Below are positions 49,912-58,782 of a DNA stretch of 64,000 nt, piece by piece. Made by a program: the position numbers and the translations under genes. A model generated the notes under the pieces. The model did not search any database. It had not been told where the DNA came from and saw only the letters and a list, made by a program, of their open reading frames with translations. The DNA is taken from the NCBI GenBank assembly GCA_050262155.1, contig CP189843.1, positions 372,001 through 436,000 of the forward strand, read 5' to 3'. Numbering within the stretch: position 1 is the first letter of the stretch; every line of letters begins with the position of its first letter. This DNA is from Parvimonas sp000223315. Lineage in GTDB: Bacteria > Bacillota > Clostridia > Tissierellales > Peptoniphilaceae.

Positions 49912-51885
49912 ATGGAGTTTGTTTTAAATTCAAAATTTAAGCCTACGGGAGATCAACCTGAGGCTATTGAAAAAATTTCGGAATCGATTAAAAAAGGAAA
50001 TAAAGAAATAATTTTAAAGGGCGTTACGGGTAGCGGAAAGACTTTTACAATGGCAAATATTATAGAAAAAGTTCAAAAGCCAACACTTGTGATTGCGCAT
50101 AATAAGACTTTGGCTTATCAGCTTGCGAGTGAATTTAAAGAATTTTTTCCTAACAATGCTGTTGAGTTTTTTGTGTCCTATTATGATTATTATCAACCTG
50201 AAGCCTATGTTCCACAATCCGATACTTATATAGAAAAAGACAGCTCAATAAATGATGAGATAGATAAACTTAGACACTCCGCTACAATGTCTCTTTTTGA
50301 AAGACGAGATGTAATCATTGTTGCTTCCGTTTCTTGTATTTACGGTTTAGGTGATCCAATAGACTATGAAAATTTAGTTGTTTCATTAAGACCGGGAATG
50401 ATAAAAGATAGAGATGAAGTTATAAGAAAACTTGTGGATATTCAATATGTAAGAAATGATATTAATTTTATTCGTGGTACTTTTCGTGTAAGGGGAGACA
50501 GTTTAGAAATATTTCCGGTTTCTTCTTCTGAAAATAGTATTAGAGTAGAATTTTTTGGAGATGAAATAGATAAAATTTCAGAAATTGATGCCTTAACAGG
50601 AAATGTTATCGGAACTCGTGAGCATGTTGCAATTTATCCTGCTTCTCACTTTGCTACAAGTGCGGAAAAAATAGAAAGAGCTGTTGGTACAATTTCAAAA
50701 GAATTGGAAGAAAGACTTTTAGTTTTAAATCAAGAAAATAAATTAGTTGAAGCGCAAAGACTTGAACAGAGAACAAAATATGATTTGGAAATGTTACAAG
50801 AAATTGGATTTTGTAGTGGAGTAGAAAATTATTCTGCTCATTTAAGCGGTAGAGAAAGAGGTTCAAGACCTTATACTTTGATTGATTATTTTCCTGATGA
50901 CTTTTTAATTATTGTAGATGAAAGTCATGTTACTGTTCCACAAATTGGTGCAATGTATGAAGGAGATAGAAGTAGAAAACAAAATTTGGTAGATTACGGT
51001 TTTAGATTGCCTTCTGCTTTGGATAACAGACCATTAAAATTTACAGAATTTGAAAGTATGGTAAATCAAATCTTATATGTATCTGCAACTCCTGGCAAGT
51101 ACGAAAAAAGTCATAATTTAGAAGAAGTTGAACAAATTATAAGACCTACAGGACTTTTGGATCCTTTAATTGAAGTTAGAAAGACAGAAGGACAAATTGA
51201 TGATATAATTGGGGAAGTGAATTCAGTTATTAAAAAAGGTGAACGTGTTTTAATTACAACTTTGACTAAAAAAATGGCTGAAAACTTAACGGACTATTTA
51301 AAAAATGTAGGAATAAAAACAACTTATTTGCATAGCGATATTGATACGATTGAACGTATGGAAATAATTAGAGATTTGCGTGTTGGAAAGTTTGACGTTT
51401 TGGTTGGAATAAACTTGTTAAGAGAAGGACTTGACTTGCCTGAGGTAAGTATGGTTATAATTATGGATGCAGATAAGGAAGGTTTTTTGCGTTCTGAAAC
51501 TTCTATGATACAAACAATCGGACGTGCTGCAAGAAATGTAAACGGAAGAGTTATTATGTATGCAGATAGAATTACAAAGTCAATGGATGTGGCAATTAAG
51601 GAAACAAATAGAAGACGTGAAATTCAAAATAAATACAATATAGAGCATAATATTACTCCGAAGAGTGTTAAGAAAGATATTAGAGAGATTATTCAAGCTA
51701 CAAAGGTTGCTGAGGATAATGTGGATTATAAAACAGAAGATGTTGAAATTACAGATTATGAAAGTTTCATTGAAGATTTGAAAAATGAAATGTTATCTGC
51801 TGCTGATTCTTTAGATTTTGAAAGAGCAGCATCAATTAGGGATGAAATAAAGAGATTAAAGGAAATGTGGGGATTAGATGTCTAA
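49912..51885 (+). CDS. uvrB: Excinuclease ABC subunit B
   Basis: A 657-residue UvrB: Walker A GVTGSGKTF (about 38-46), the beta-hairpin region YYDYYQPEAYVPQSDTYIEKD (in two parts, about 90-110), helicase motifs DESHVTVPQIGAMYEGD, GINLLREGLDLPEV, QTIGRAARN, and a C-terminal UVR domain (ENEMLSAADSLDFERAASIRDE, about 625-650) that binds UvrC. The ATG follows TGGAG by 6 bases. UvrB verifies damage delivered by UvrA, which is encoded next with an 8-base overlap. Confidence 0.97.
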   Translation: MEFVLNSKFKPTGDQPEAIEKISESIKKGNKEIILKGVTGSGKTFTMANIIEKVQKPTLVIAHNKTLAYQLASEFKEFFPNNAVEFFVSYYDYYQPEAYVPQSDTYIEKDSSINDEIDKLRHSATMSLFERRDVIIVASVSCIYGLGDPIDYENLVVSLRPGMIKDRDEVIRKLVDIQYVRNDINFIRGTFRVRGDSLEIFPVSSSENSIRVEFFGDEIDKISEIDALTGNVIGTREHVAIYPASHFATSAEKIERAVGTISKELEERLLVLNQENKLVEAQRLEQRTKYDLEMLQEIGFCSGVENYSAHLSGRERGSRPYTLIDYFPDDFLIIVDESHVTVPQIGAMYEGDRSRKQNLVDYGFRLPSALDNRPLKFTEFESMVNQILYVSATPGKYEKSHNLEEVEQIIRPTGLLDPLIEVRKTEGQIDDIIGEVNSVIKKGERVLITTLTKKMAENLTDYLKNVGIKTTYLHSDIDTIERMEIIRDLRVGKFDVLVGINLLREGLDLPEVSMVIIMDADKEGFLRSETSMIQTIGRAARNVNGRVIMYADRITKSMDVAIKETNRRREIQNKYNIEHNITPKSVKKDIREIIQATKVAEDNVDYKTEDVEITDYESFIEDLKNEMLSAADSLDFERAASIRDEIKRLKEMWGLDV

Positions 51886-54715
51886 AAATACAATTAGAAT
51901 TAAAGGAGCAAAAGTAAATAATTTAAAGAATATAGATTTGGAAATTCCAAGAGATAAAATGGTTGTTTTTACAGGACTTAGTGGAAGTGGAAAATCATCT
52001 TTAGCTTTTGATACAATTTATGCCGAAGGGCAAAGAAGATATGTTGAGAGCTTATCAAGTTATGCAAGACAATTTTTAGGTCAAATGGATAAACCTGATG
52101 TTGAATATATTGATGGACTAAGTCCGGCAATTTCTATTGATCAAAAAACTACAAATAGAAATCCAAGATCTACAGTTGGAACAGTTACAGAAATTTATGA
52201 TTATTTGAGATTGCTTTTTGCAAAAATTGGAATTCCAAAATGTCCAATATGTGGAACCGAGATAAAAAGTCAAAGTATCGACCAAATGGTTGATAGAGTT
52301 ATGAAACTTGAAGAGAGAAGTAAGATATTTGTGTTAGCTCCTGTAATTCGTGGAAAAAAGGGAGAGCATAAAAAACTTTTAGAAAATATAAAAATTCAAG
52401 GTTTTGTTCGTGTAATTATCGATGATAAAGAATTTGAACTTACAGAAGAAATTGAATTAGATAAAAATAAAAAACATAATATTGATATTGTAGTTGATAG
52501 ACTTGTTGTAAAAGAAGGGATTGAGTCAAGACTTACAGAGAGTTTAGAAACCGCTTTTAAATTTAGTGATAGTATTGTAAAAGTTAAAGTTGTTGATGGA
52601 GAAGAAATTTTATTTTCTGAAAAAATGTCCTGTCCTAACGGGCATATTTCATTTGATGAAATTGAACCTAGAACTTTTTCTTTTAACAGTCCTTTTGGAA
52701 TGTGTCATGATTGTAATGGACTTGGAAGCCATAAAATTATAGATCCGGATTTAGTGATTCCTGATAAGAATAAATCACTCTTAGATGGAGCTATTGAATG
52801 CTACAATATGACTACCGGAGAAGATGGATACTATTATAAAATATTTCACGAAATCATAAAATATAACGGTTTTGATGAAAATACTCCTTTTAAAGATTTA
52901 AGTAAAGAAACTATAGATGAACTTCTTTATGGGACAGGATCAAGAAATATAAAATTTAGGTTTGAAAGTAAGTTCACAAATGAAAATAAAACTTTTAATA
53001 AACCATTTGAAGGAATAGTAAAGAATTTGGAAAGAAGATATGCTTCTTCTCCAATGTCTTCTATGAGAGAAAAAATTGAAACAGTGATGTCTGAAATGGA
53101 ATGTGAAACTTGTAAAGGAAAAAGACTTAATGAAAAAGCTCTTTCAATTTTTATAAGAGATAAAAATATTTCAGATGTTACTGCAATGTCCGTTCAAAAA
53201 TTAAATGAATGGTTTAATGATTTAGAATTAACAGAAACTGAAAGTATTATTGGTGAAAGAATTTTAAAGGAAATTAAAGAAAGACTTAAATTTTTAAAAG
53301 ATGTAGGTCTTGAATATTTAACTTTGGCAAGAAGTGCAGGAACTCTTTCAGGAGGAGAAAGTCAAAGAATTAGACTTGCAACTCAAATTGGTTCTGGGCT
53401 TGTTGGAGTTGTTTATGTTTTGGATGAACCAAGTATAGGTTTACATCAAAGAGATAATGAAAAACTTTTAAATGCTTTAAGAAATTTAACAAATCTTGGA
53501 AATACATTGATTGTAGTAGAACATGATGAAGATACTATTCGTTGTGCCGACCATATTGTAGATATTGGACCAAGAGCAGGTATTCATGGTGGAGAGGTTG
53601 TTGCACAGGGAACTCTTAAAGATATTATGAAGAGTAAAAAATCTATTACAGGTGCATATCTTTCAGGAAAAAGTAAAATAGAAGTTCCTAAACAAAGAAG
53701 AAAATACACAGATACAATTAAAGTTTTTGGAGCAAGAGAAAATAATTTAAAAAATATTGATGTTGAATTTCCTATCGGTGTTTTTACTTGTGTAACTGGT
53801 GTTTCCGGAAGTGGAAAGAGCAGTTTGGTAAATTCAATTTTAAATAAAGAATTGTCAAACAAATTAAATAGGAGCAAACAAAAAACAGGAAAATTTGATA
53901 GGATTGAGGGCTATGAAAAGCTTGATAAAGTTATTGAAATTGACCAAAGTCCAATAGGTAGAACTCCGCGTTCAAATCCTGCAACTTATACTAAACTTTT
54001 TGATAATATAAGAGATGTCTTTGCTATGACTACAAAGGCAAAAATGAAAGGATATAGTAAAGGTAGATTTAGTTTTAATGTTCATGGTGGCCGTTGTGAA
54101 GCTTGTAAAGGAGACGGAACAATAAAGGTTGAAATGCACTTTTTACCTGATGTATATGTACCTTGTGAAGTTTGTGGTGGTAAAAGATACAATAGAGAAA
54201 CTTTGGAAGTAACATATAATGGAAAAAATATTTCAGATATTTTGGAAATGACTGTTGAAGATGGACTTAAATTCTTTGAAAATCATCCTTCAATAAAAAG
54301 AAAATTACAAACTTTATATGATGTAGGATTGGATTATATTAAGATTGGTCAAAGCTCAACAGAACTTTCAGGTGGAGAGGCTCAAAGAGTTAAACTTGCA
54401 TCTGAACTTGCTAAACGTGGAACGGGACAAACTGTTTATATTTTAGATGAACCAACTACAGGATTACACATTGATGATATAAAAAAATTGATTGAAGTTT
54501 TAAATACCTTAGTTGAACAAGGAAATACTGTTATTGTAATAGAACATAATTTAGATATGATAAAAATTGCAGATCATATAATTGATTTAGGTGTTGAAGG
54601 TGGCGACGGTGGAGGAACTATTGTCGTAACAGGAACTCCGGAGGAAGTTGCAAAATGTGAGAAGTCATATACGGGTCAATTTTTAAGAAAAATATTAGGA
54701 GGGCAAAATGGATAA
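51878..54715 (+). CDS. uvrA: Excinuclease ABC subunit A
   Basis: A 945-residue tandem ABC ATPase. Walker A copies are GLSGSGKSS (about 33) and GVSGSGKSS (about 640); zinc modules are CPICGTEI, CHDCNGLG plus CETCKGKR, and CEACKGDG with CEVCGGKR; signatures are LSGGESQRIRLATQI and LSGGEAQRVKLASEL; Walker B sequences are VYVLDEPSIGLH and VYILDEPTTGLH. UvrA2 detects DNA lesions. Length matches the family. The end overlaps the DJ-1 gene by 8 bases. Confidence 0.97.
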   Translation: MSKNTIRIKGAKVNNLKNIDLEIPRDKMVVFTGLSGSGKSSLAFDTIYAEGQRRYVESLSSYARQFLGQMDKPDVEYIDGLSPAISIDQKTTNRNPRSTVGTVTEIYDYLRLLFAKIGIPKCPICGTEIKSQSIDQMVDRVMKLEERSKIFVLAPVIRGKKGEHKKLLENIKIQGFVRVIIDDKEFELTEEIELDKNKKHNIDIVVDRLVVKEGIESRLTESLETAFKFSDSIVKVKVVDGEEILFSEKMSCPNGHISFDEIEPRTFSFNSPFGMCHDCNGLGSHKIIDPDLVIPDKNKSLLDGAIECYNMTTGEDGYYYKIFHEIIKYNGFDENTPFKDLSKETIDELLYGTGSRNIKFRFESKFTNENKTFNKPFEGIVKNLERRYASSPMSSMREKIETVMSEMECETCKGKRLNEKALSIFIRDKNISDVTAMSVQKLNEWFNDLELTETESIIGERILKEIKERLKFLKDVGLEYLTLARSAGTLSGGESQRIRLATQIGSGLVGVVYVLDEPSIGLHQRDNEKLLNALRNLTNLGNTLIVVEHDEDTIRCADHIVDIGPRAGIHGGEVVAQGTLKDIMKSKKSITGAYLSGKSKIEVPKQRRKYTDTIKVFGARENNLKNIDVEFPIGVFTCVTGVSGSGKSSLVNSILNKELSNKLNRSKQKTGKFDRIEGYEKLDKVIEIDQSPIGRTPRSNPATYTKLFDNIRDVFAMTTKAKMKGYSKGRFSFNVHGGRCEACKGDGTIKVEMHFLPDVYVPCEVCGGKRYNRETLEVTYNGKNISDILEMTVEDGLKFFENHPSIKRKLQTLYDVGLDYIKIGQSSTELSGGEAQRVKLASELAKRGTGQTVYILDEPTTGLHIDDIKKLIEVLNTLVEQGNTVIVIEHNLDMIKIADHIIDLGVEGGDGGGTIVVTGTPEEVAKCEKSYTGQFLRKILGGQNG

Positions 54716-55298
54716 ATATATTTTAATTTTAACAGATACTTTTGAAGAAGTTGAAGCGCTCACTCAAGTTGATTATCTTAGAAGAGCGGATATTAAGGTC
54801 GATATGATTTCAATTACAGGAAAACTTCAAGTTACAAGTAATAGAGGAATAACTGTTTTAGCTGATGATTTGATTGAAAATATAAATTTAAAAGAATATG
54901 CAGGTATTATTATTCCTGGTGGACTTCCTGCTGCTTTTGACATCAGAGAGGATAAAAGAGTTTTAGAAATAATAAAGAAATTTGACGAAGAGCATAAATT
55001 GATTTCTGCAATTTGTGCAGGACCTTCAGTTCTTGCAAAAGCAGGTGTTTTATCTGGAAGAAATGCAGTAATTTATCCTGGAATGGAAGATGAATTGCTT
55101 GATGCAAATGTTAAAGAAGATGCAATTTGTGTTGACGACAATATAATTACGGCAAGAGGAGCAGGACTTGCAGGAGAACTTGCTTATACATTGATTAGAA
55201 AAATAAAAGGGAAAGTTCAAGAAAAACAAGTTCGTTTTATGTCTGTTGATTATTTGTTGAGGGATTTTATTCTAAAGGAAGAAAAGAATGAAAAATAA
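54708..55298 (+). CDS. DJ-1/PfpI family protein (YajL/ThiJ type)
   Basis: A 196-residue DJ-1 superfamily protein: ILTDTFEEVEALTQVDYLRRA with the conserved Glu, GIIIPGGLPAAFD, nucleophile Cys in LISAICAGPSVLAKAGVL, and ITARGAGLAGELAYTLI. The group includes oxidative-stress chaperones and glyoxalase-type enzymes. It overlaps uvrA and rlmN, so is expressed with repair and rRNA/tRNA modification genes. Precise activity unknown. Confidence 0.88.
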   Translation: MDKYILILTDTFEEVEALTQVDYLRRADIKVDMISITGKLQVTSNRGITVLADDLIENINLKEYAGIIIPGGLPAAFDIREDKRVLEIIKKFDEEHKLISAICAGPSVLAKAGVLSGRNAVIYPGMEDELLDANVKEDAICVDDNIITARGAGLAGELAYTLIRKIKGKVQEKQVRFMSVDYLLRDFILKEEKNEK

Positions 55299-56334
55299 AA
55301 AAATAGAATTTAACTCTTTGAAAATTGAAGAGCTTGAAGATTTATTTTTGAGTTTGGGAGAAAAGAAGTTTAGGGCTGAACAATTTTTTAGATTTATGCA
55401 CCAAAAGAAAAACTTTGAAATAGAAAATTGCAAACAACTGCCTAAAGTTTTAATTGAAAAACTAAAGGAAATAGGATATATAAATACTTCTTCAATTTAT
55501 ACAAAATATGAATCAAAGCTGGATAATACAAAAAAATATTTGATTAAATTATATGATAATAGAATAATTGAAACTGTATTTATGGACTATGGAAGTTATT
55601 GTACTGTTTGTATTTCAAGTCAAGTAGGCTGTAGAATGGGCTGTACATTTTGTGCGTCAACAAAAGAAAATTTCAAAAGAAATTTAACTTCTGCTGAAAT
55701 GTTAAATCAAATTTATCTGATAGAGAATGATTTGAATTTAACTATAAATAATGTTGTTATTATGGGTATTGGAGAACCACTTGATAATTATAATAATGTA
55801 ATAGGATTTTTGAAAATTATAAATTCTGAAAAAGGTAAAAATTTAAGTCTTAGGAATATTACAATTTCAACATGTGGGCTTGTCCATAATATTTATAAAT
55901 TAGCTGATGAAAAATTACCCGTAACACTTACAATTTCGCTACATAATCCATTCCAAAAGGAAAGAAGAGAGATAATGCCTATTTCCGACAATTTTTCAAT
56001 TGATGAAATATTAAAGGCTTGTAAATATTATTTTGATAAAACTTCAAGAAGAGTGAGTTTTGAATATACAATAATCAAAGGACAAAACGATTCAAGAGAA
56101 CATGCATTAGAGCTTAAAAATATTCTAAAGGGCTTAAATTGCCATATTAATATAATTCCTTTAAATTCAATAAAAGAGTTTGATGGAGTTGCACCAAGTA
56201 CAAAGTATATTTACTCTTTTAAGTCAATGCTTGAAAATTATGGAATAAATGCCACGATAAGAAAGAAACAGGGCGATGATATAAACGGAGCTTGTGGGCA
56301 ACTTAGACAAGGTGTATTAGAAGAGGAGAATTAA
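55288..56334 (+). CDS. rlmN: Dual-specificity rRNA/tRNA m2A methyltransferase RlmN
   Basis: A 348-residue radical SAM enzyme. The cluster motif is CRMGCTFCAST (about 112-122); other landmarks are KFRAEQFFRFMHQKKN, IETVFMDYG, GIGEPLDNYNNV, LRNITISTCGLVHNIY, and the C-terminal Cys in DINGACGQLRQG, which is the second catalytic Cys. It makes C2-methyladenosine at A2503 of 23S rRNA and A37 of tRNAs. The gene ends in a terminator followed by the 60-bp repeat. Confidence 0.95.
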   Translation: MKNKKIEFNSLKIEELEDLFLSLGEKKFRAEQFFRFMHQKKNFEIENCKQLPKVLIEKLKEIGYINTSSIYTKYESKLDNTKKYLIKLYDNRIIETVFMDYGSYCTVCISSQVGCRMGCTFCASTKENFKRNLTSAEMLNQIYLIENDLNLTINNVVIMGIGEPLDNYNNVIGFLKIINSEKGKNLSLRNITISTCGLVHNIYKLADEKLPVTLTISLHNPFQKERREIMPISDNFSIDEILKACKYYFDKTSRRVSFEYTIIKGQNDSREHALELKNILKGLNCHINIIPLNSIKEFDGVAPSTKYIYSFKSMLENYGINATIRKKQGDDINGACGQLRQGVLEEEN

Positions 56335-56356
56335 CTGACTGTGAAGTCAGTTTTTT
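56333..56356 (+). terminator. Terminator after rlmN
   Basis: AACTGACT / AGTCAGTT hairpin (loop GTGA) beginning in the stop codon, followed by T residues. Confidence 0.88.
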
Positions 56357-56365
56357 ATTGTAAAA

Positions 56366-56425
56366 CAACAAGGTTCTCTGGACCCCACCCGATGCGAAGC
56401 ATCGTGGAAGGGTTGGGTTCTTATT
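56366..56425. repeat. 60-bp dispersed hairpin repeat, copy 2
   Basis: Same length and orientation as 35851-35910, with six differences. In the outer arms GGACCCCACCC pairs with GGGTTGGGTTC, so changes relative to copy 1 keep a stem. It lies 10 bases after a terminator, as copy 1 does. Confidence 0.8.
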
Positions 56426-56752
56426 AAAAAAATTTCTAATAAAATATTTAGAACAATCAATATTCATTATTAAAAGTTTTTATAATTTGATAATTTTATT
56501 ATTTGTAAATTTCAATATTTACTAAAATTAATTATATAAAAAATTTATATATATGTATTTTATATAATAAGTAATATTTATTGATAAACGCTTATAAATA
56601 TTGAAATTTCAATAAATTATAAAATAAGAAAAAATTATTTAGACTATCAAATCAAATTTTTAAAAATGATTATTATTATGCTATAATGGGCAAACATTTA
56701 ATAATCTTTAATGATTATAAAGATTGTTTATATTTTAAAATTGGAGGTTAGT
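56426..56752 (+). promoter_or_regulatory. AT-rich intergenic region with promoter at 56659-56687
   Basis: About 330 bases. TTTAAA (56659-56664) and TATAAT (56682-56687) have a 17-base spacer, and TGC before TATAAT gives an extended -10. An imperfect inverted repeat AATCTTTA / TAAAGATT at about 56704-56725 follows the start point and could be an operator. The first 200 bases contain only AT-rich sequence with no structure I can support. Confidence 0.6.
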
Positions 56753-57880
56753 ATGAGTAAGTTTTATGAAGATGCATTATTATTTGCTAAGGAACATATT
56801 TTGCCTTATGCAAAAGAGATTGATGAAAAGATGGAATTTCCTGTTGAATCTTTTAAAGAAATGGGAAAAGCTGGATATTTCAAATTGATGATTCCTACTG
56901 AACTTGGGGGATTAGGAAAAGGAATGACAGAGCATTCTGAAGCATGTATGGCTTTTGCTAAAAGTAGTGCAACAGCCGGACTTTGTTATATGATGCATAA
57001 TGTTTGTTTAAGTATTGTTTTGAAATATGCTAGCGATGAGCTAAAAAGCAAAATTGTTAAAGATGTTGTTGAAAATAATAAGTTTTTAGGATTTGCTTAT
57101 TCAGAGTTTGGATCAGGGACAAATTTTTATCGACCTGATATTAAAGCTGAGTTTAATGATAAAGAAGTAATTTTAAATGGAACAAAGAGTATGGTTACAT
57201 CTGCTGGACAAGCTTCTTATTATCTATTGCTTTCTTCTTCAGAATCAGGTGAAGGAATTGATAACTGGATTGTTCCTATTGAAACTGAAGGTGTTGAATT
57301 TAAGCAAAGCGAATGGCAAGGTTTAGGAATGAGAGGAAATGTTTCTTGTCCTATGGAATTTGTAGATGCTCATTTGTCGAAATCATATAGAATAGGTAAA
57401 ATTGGAGATGCTATGACTCATATTTTTGAAGTTGTTGCACCTTTCTTTATTACAGGTTTAGCTTCAGTTTATACAGGTGTTTGTGAAGCTGTTCTTTCAG
57501 AAGCGTTAAGTCATGCAACAAATAGGAAACATACTTTTGGTTCTAAACTTGCAGAATATGAAACTGTACAAACACATATTTCAAGAATATATTCTCAAAC
57601 TAATGCTGCAATCTTAGGAACAAAAGAAGCAGCCAGAGCTGCTGATGCTGGAGAAAGTGATGCTATAGTGAAAATTATATCAGCTAGAATTTTTGCGTCA
57701 GAGGCCGCTATTGAAGTTGCAAGATTAGGAATGAGAGTTGGAGGTGGAAAAGCTTATAATAAAATGGGAATAATGGAAAGACTTTTAAGAGATTCTTATG
57801 CCGGACAAATTATGGCACCAAGTGTTGATGTTTTAATTCTTTGGTTGGGAAGAGCTCTTTTGGGACTACCTTTAATCTAA
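56753..57880 (+). CDS. Acyl-CoA dehydrogenase-fold flavoprotein lacking the usual catalytic Glu
   Basis: A 375-residue ACAD-fold protein: helical N domain (1-110), FAD-binding beta domain (FAYSEFGSGTNFYRPDI, NGTKSMVTSAGQASYYLLL), and C-terminal helices with NRKHTFGSKLAEYETVQ. Where medium-chain dehydrogenases have the EGT Glu, this reads GQIMAPSVDVL; the alternative Glu position of isovaleryl-CoA dehydrogenase is Val (FEVVAP). ETF and thiolase genes are absent. It heads an operon with PhnD-like, MetE-like and OsmC-like genes, so a flavin reaction on a small sulfur or methylated compound is more likely than beta-oxidation. ATG chosen for GGAGG 5 bases upstream. Confidence 0.75.
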   Translation: MSKFYEDALLFAKEHILPYAKEIDEKMEFPVESFKEMGKAGYFKLMIPTELGGLGKGMTEHSEACMAFAKSSATAGLCYMMHNVCLSIVLKYASDELKSKIVKDVVENNKFLGFAYSEFGSGTNFYRPDIKAEFNDKEVILNGTKSMVTSAGQASYYLLLSSSESGEGIDNWIVPIETEGVEFKQSEWQGLGMRGNVSCPMEFVDAHLSKSYRIGKIGDAMTHIFEVVAPFFITGLASVYTGVCEAVLSEALSHATNRKHTFGSKLAEYETVQTHISRIYSQTNAAILGTKEAARAADAGESDAIVKIISARIFASEAAIEVARLGMRVGGGKAYNKMGIMERLLRDSYAGQIMAPSVDVLILWLGRALLGLPLI

Positions 57881-57953
57881 ATTTCAATTTTTTAATAAAT
57901 AGGCTTTTTTGCTTAAATTTATCTTAAATATTTACAAAATAGGAGGAACATAT

Positions 57954-58775
57954 ATGAATAAATTAAAAGTTGGAGCAGTAGTTTATGCACCTAGAGTTAC
58001 TGTTATTTGGGGGATAATTGCCGATTTCTTCAAAGAAGAAGGTTTTGAAATTGAACCGATTTACTACAAAGACTATAGATCACAAGTTGACGGACTTATG
58101 AAAGGAGAAATTGATGTTGCTTGGAATTCTCCTCTTGCGTGGTTAGATGCTAATTTAAGAACTAATGGGAAAGCACTAAATGGTTCTATGAGAGATACAG
58201 ATAATGATCGTTCAACTTATTTGGTTGTAAAAAAATCTTCAAATATAAAATCTATAGAAGATTTAAAGGGAAAAATGATAGGATTTGGTGCTATTGATTC
58301 TCCTCAAGCCAGACTTATACCTATATATAATTTATATCAACATGGTCTTGAATTTAATAAAGATTATGTTGAAAAAAGATTTGATATAGGAATTGGACTT
58401 CATGGAGATCATGTCGGTGGAGAATTGGATTCAGCAAAAGCTATGCTTAATGGCGAAGTTGATGCTACTTGGATGTTGGATTTGAATTATGATGCATGGA
58501 TACAAGACGGAACTATTGATAAAAATCAAGTTGATATAATTTATAAAACTCCGTTTTTTGATCATTGCATTTTTTCAGGAAGACCTGATCTTAAAGTTGA
58601 AAAATTTGAAATGTTTGCAAAAATTTTACACAAAATGGATTACAATAACCCTGAACATAAAGAAATGATGGATATGGAAGGGCTAAAAAAATGGGTTATT
58701 GGTCGAACAACAGGATTTGAACAAATTAAAAATGCAAATGAATATATTAATTTTTTAGAAACTTTTTATAAGTAG
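57954..58775 (+). CDS. PhnD/SsuA-like protein without signal peptide
   Basis: A 273-residue type II periplasmic-binding-protein fold of the phosphonate/thiamine-precursor class: LKVGAVVYAPRVTVIWGI, EIDVAWNSPLAW, DLKGKMIGFGAIDSPQARL, GGELDSAKAMLNGEVDATWM, and PFFDHCIFSGRP. It has no signal peptide or lipobox at the start supported by AGGAGG (ATG 57954), and no permease or ATPase gene is adjacent. It is therefore probably cytoplasmic: an enzyme (as MqnA/MqnD are) or a ligand carrier for the operon. Confidence 0.75.
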   Translation: MNKLKVGAVVYAPRVTVIWGIIADFFKEEGFEIEPIYYKDYRSQVDGLMKGEIDVAWNSPLAWLDANLRTNGKALNGSMRDTDNDRSTYLVVKKSSNIKSIEDLKGKMIGFGAIDSPQARLIPIYNLYQHGLEFNKDYVEKRFDIGIGLHGDHVGGELDSAKAMLNGEVDATWMLDLNYDAWIQDGTIDKNQVDIIYKTPFFDHCIFSGRPDLKVEKFEMFAKILHKMDYNNPEHKEMMDMEGLKKWVIGRTTGFEQIKNANEYINFLETFYK

Positions 58776-58782
58776 GTATGAG

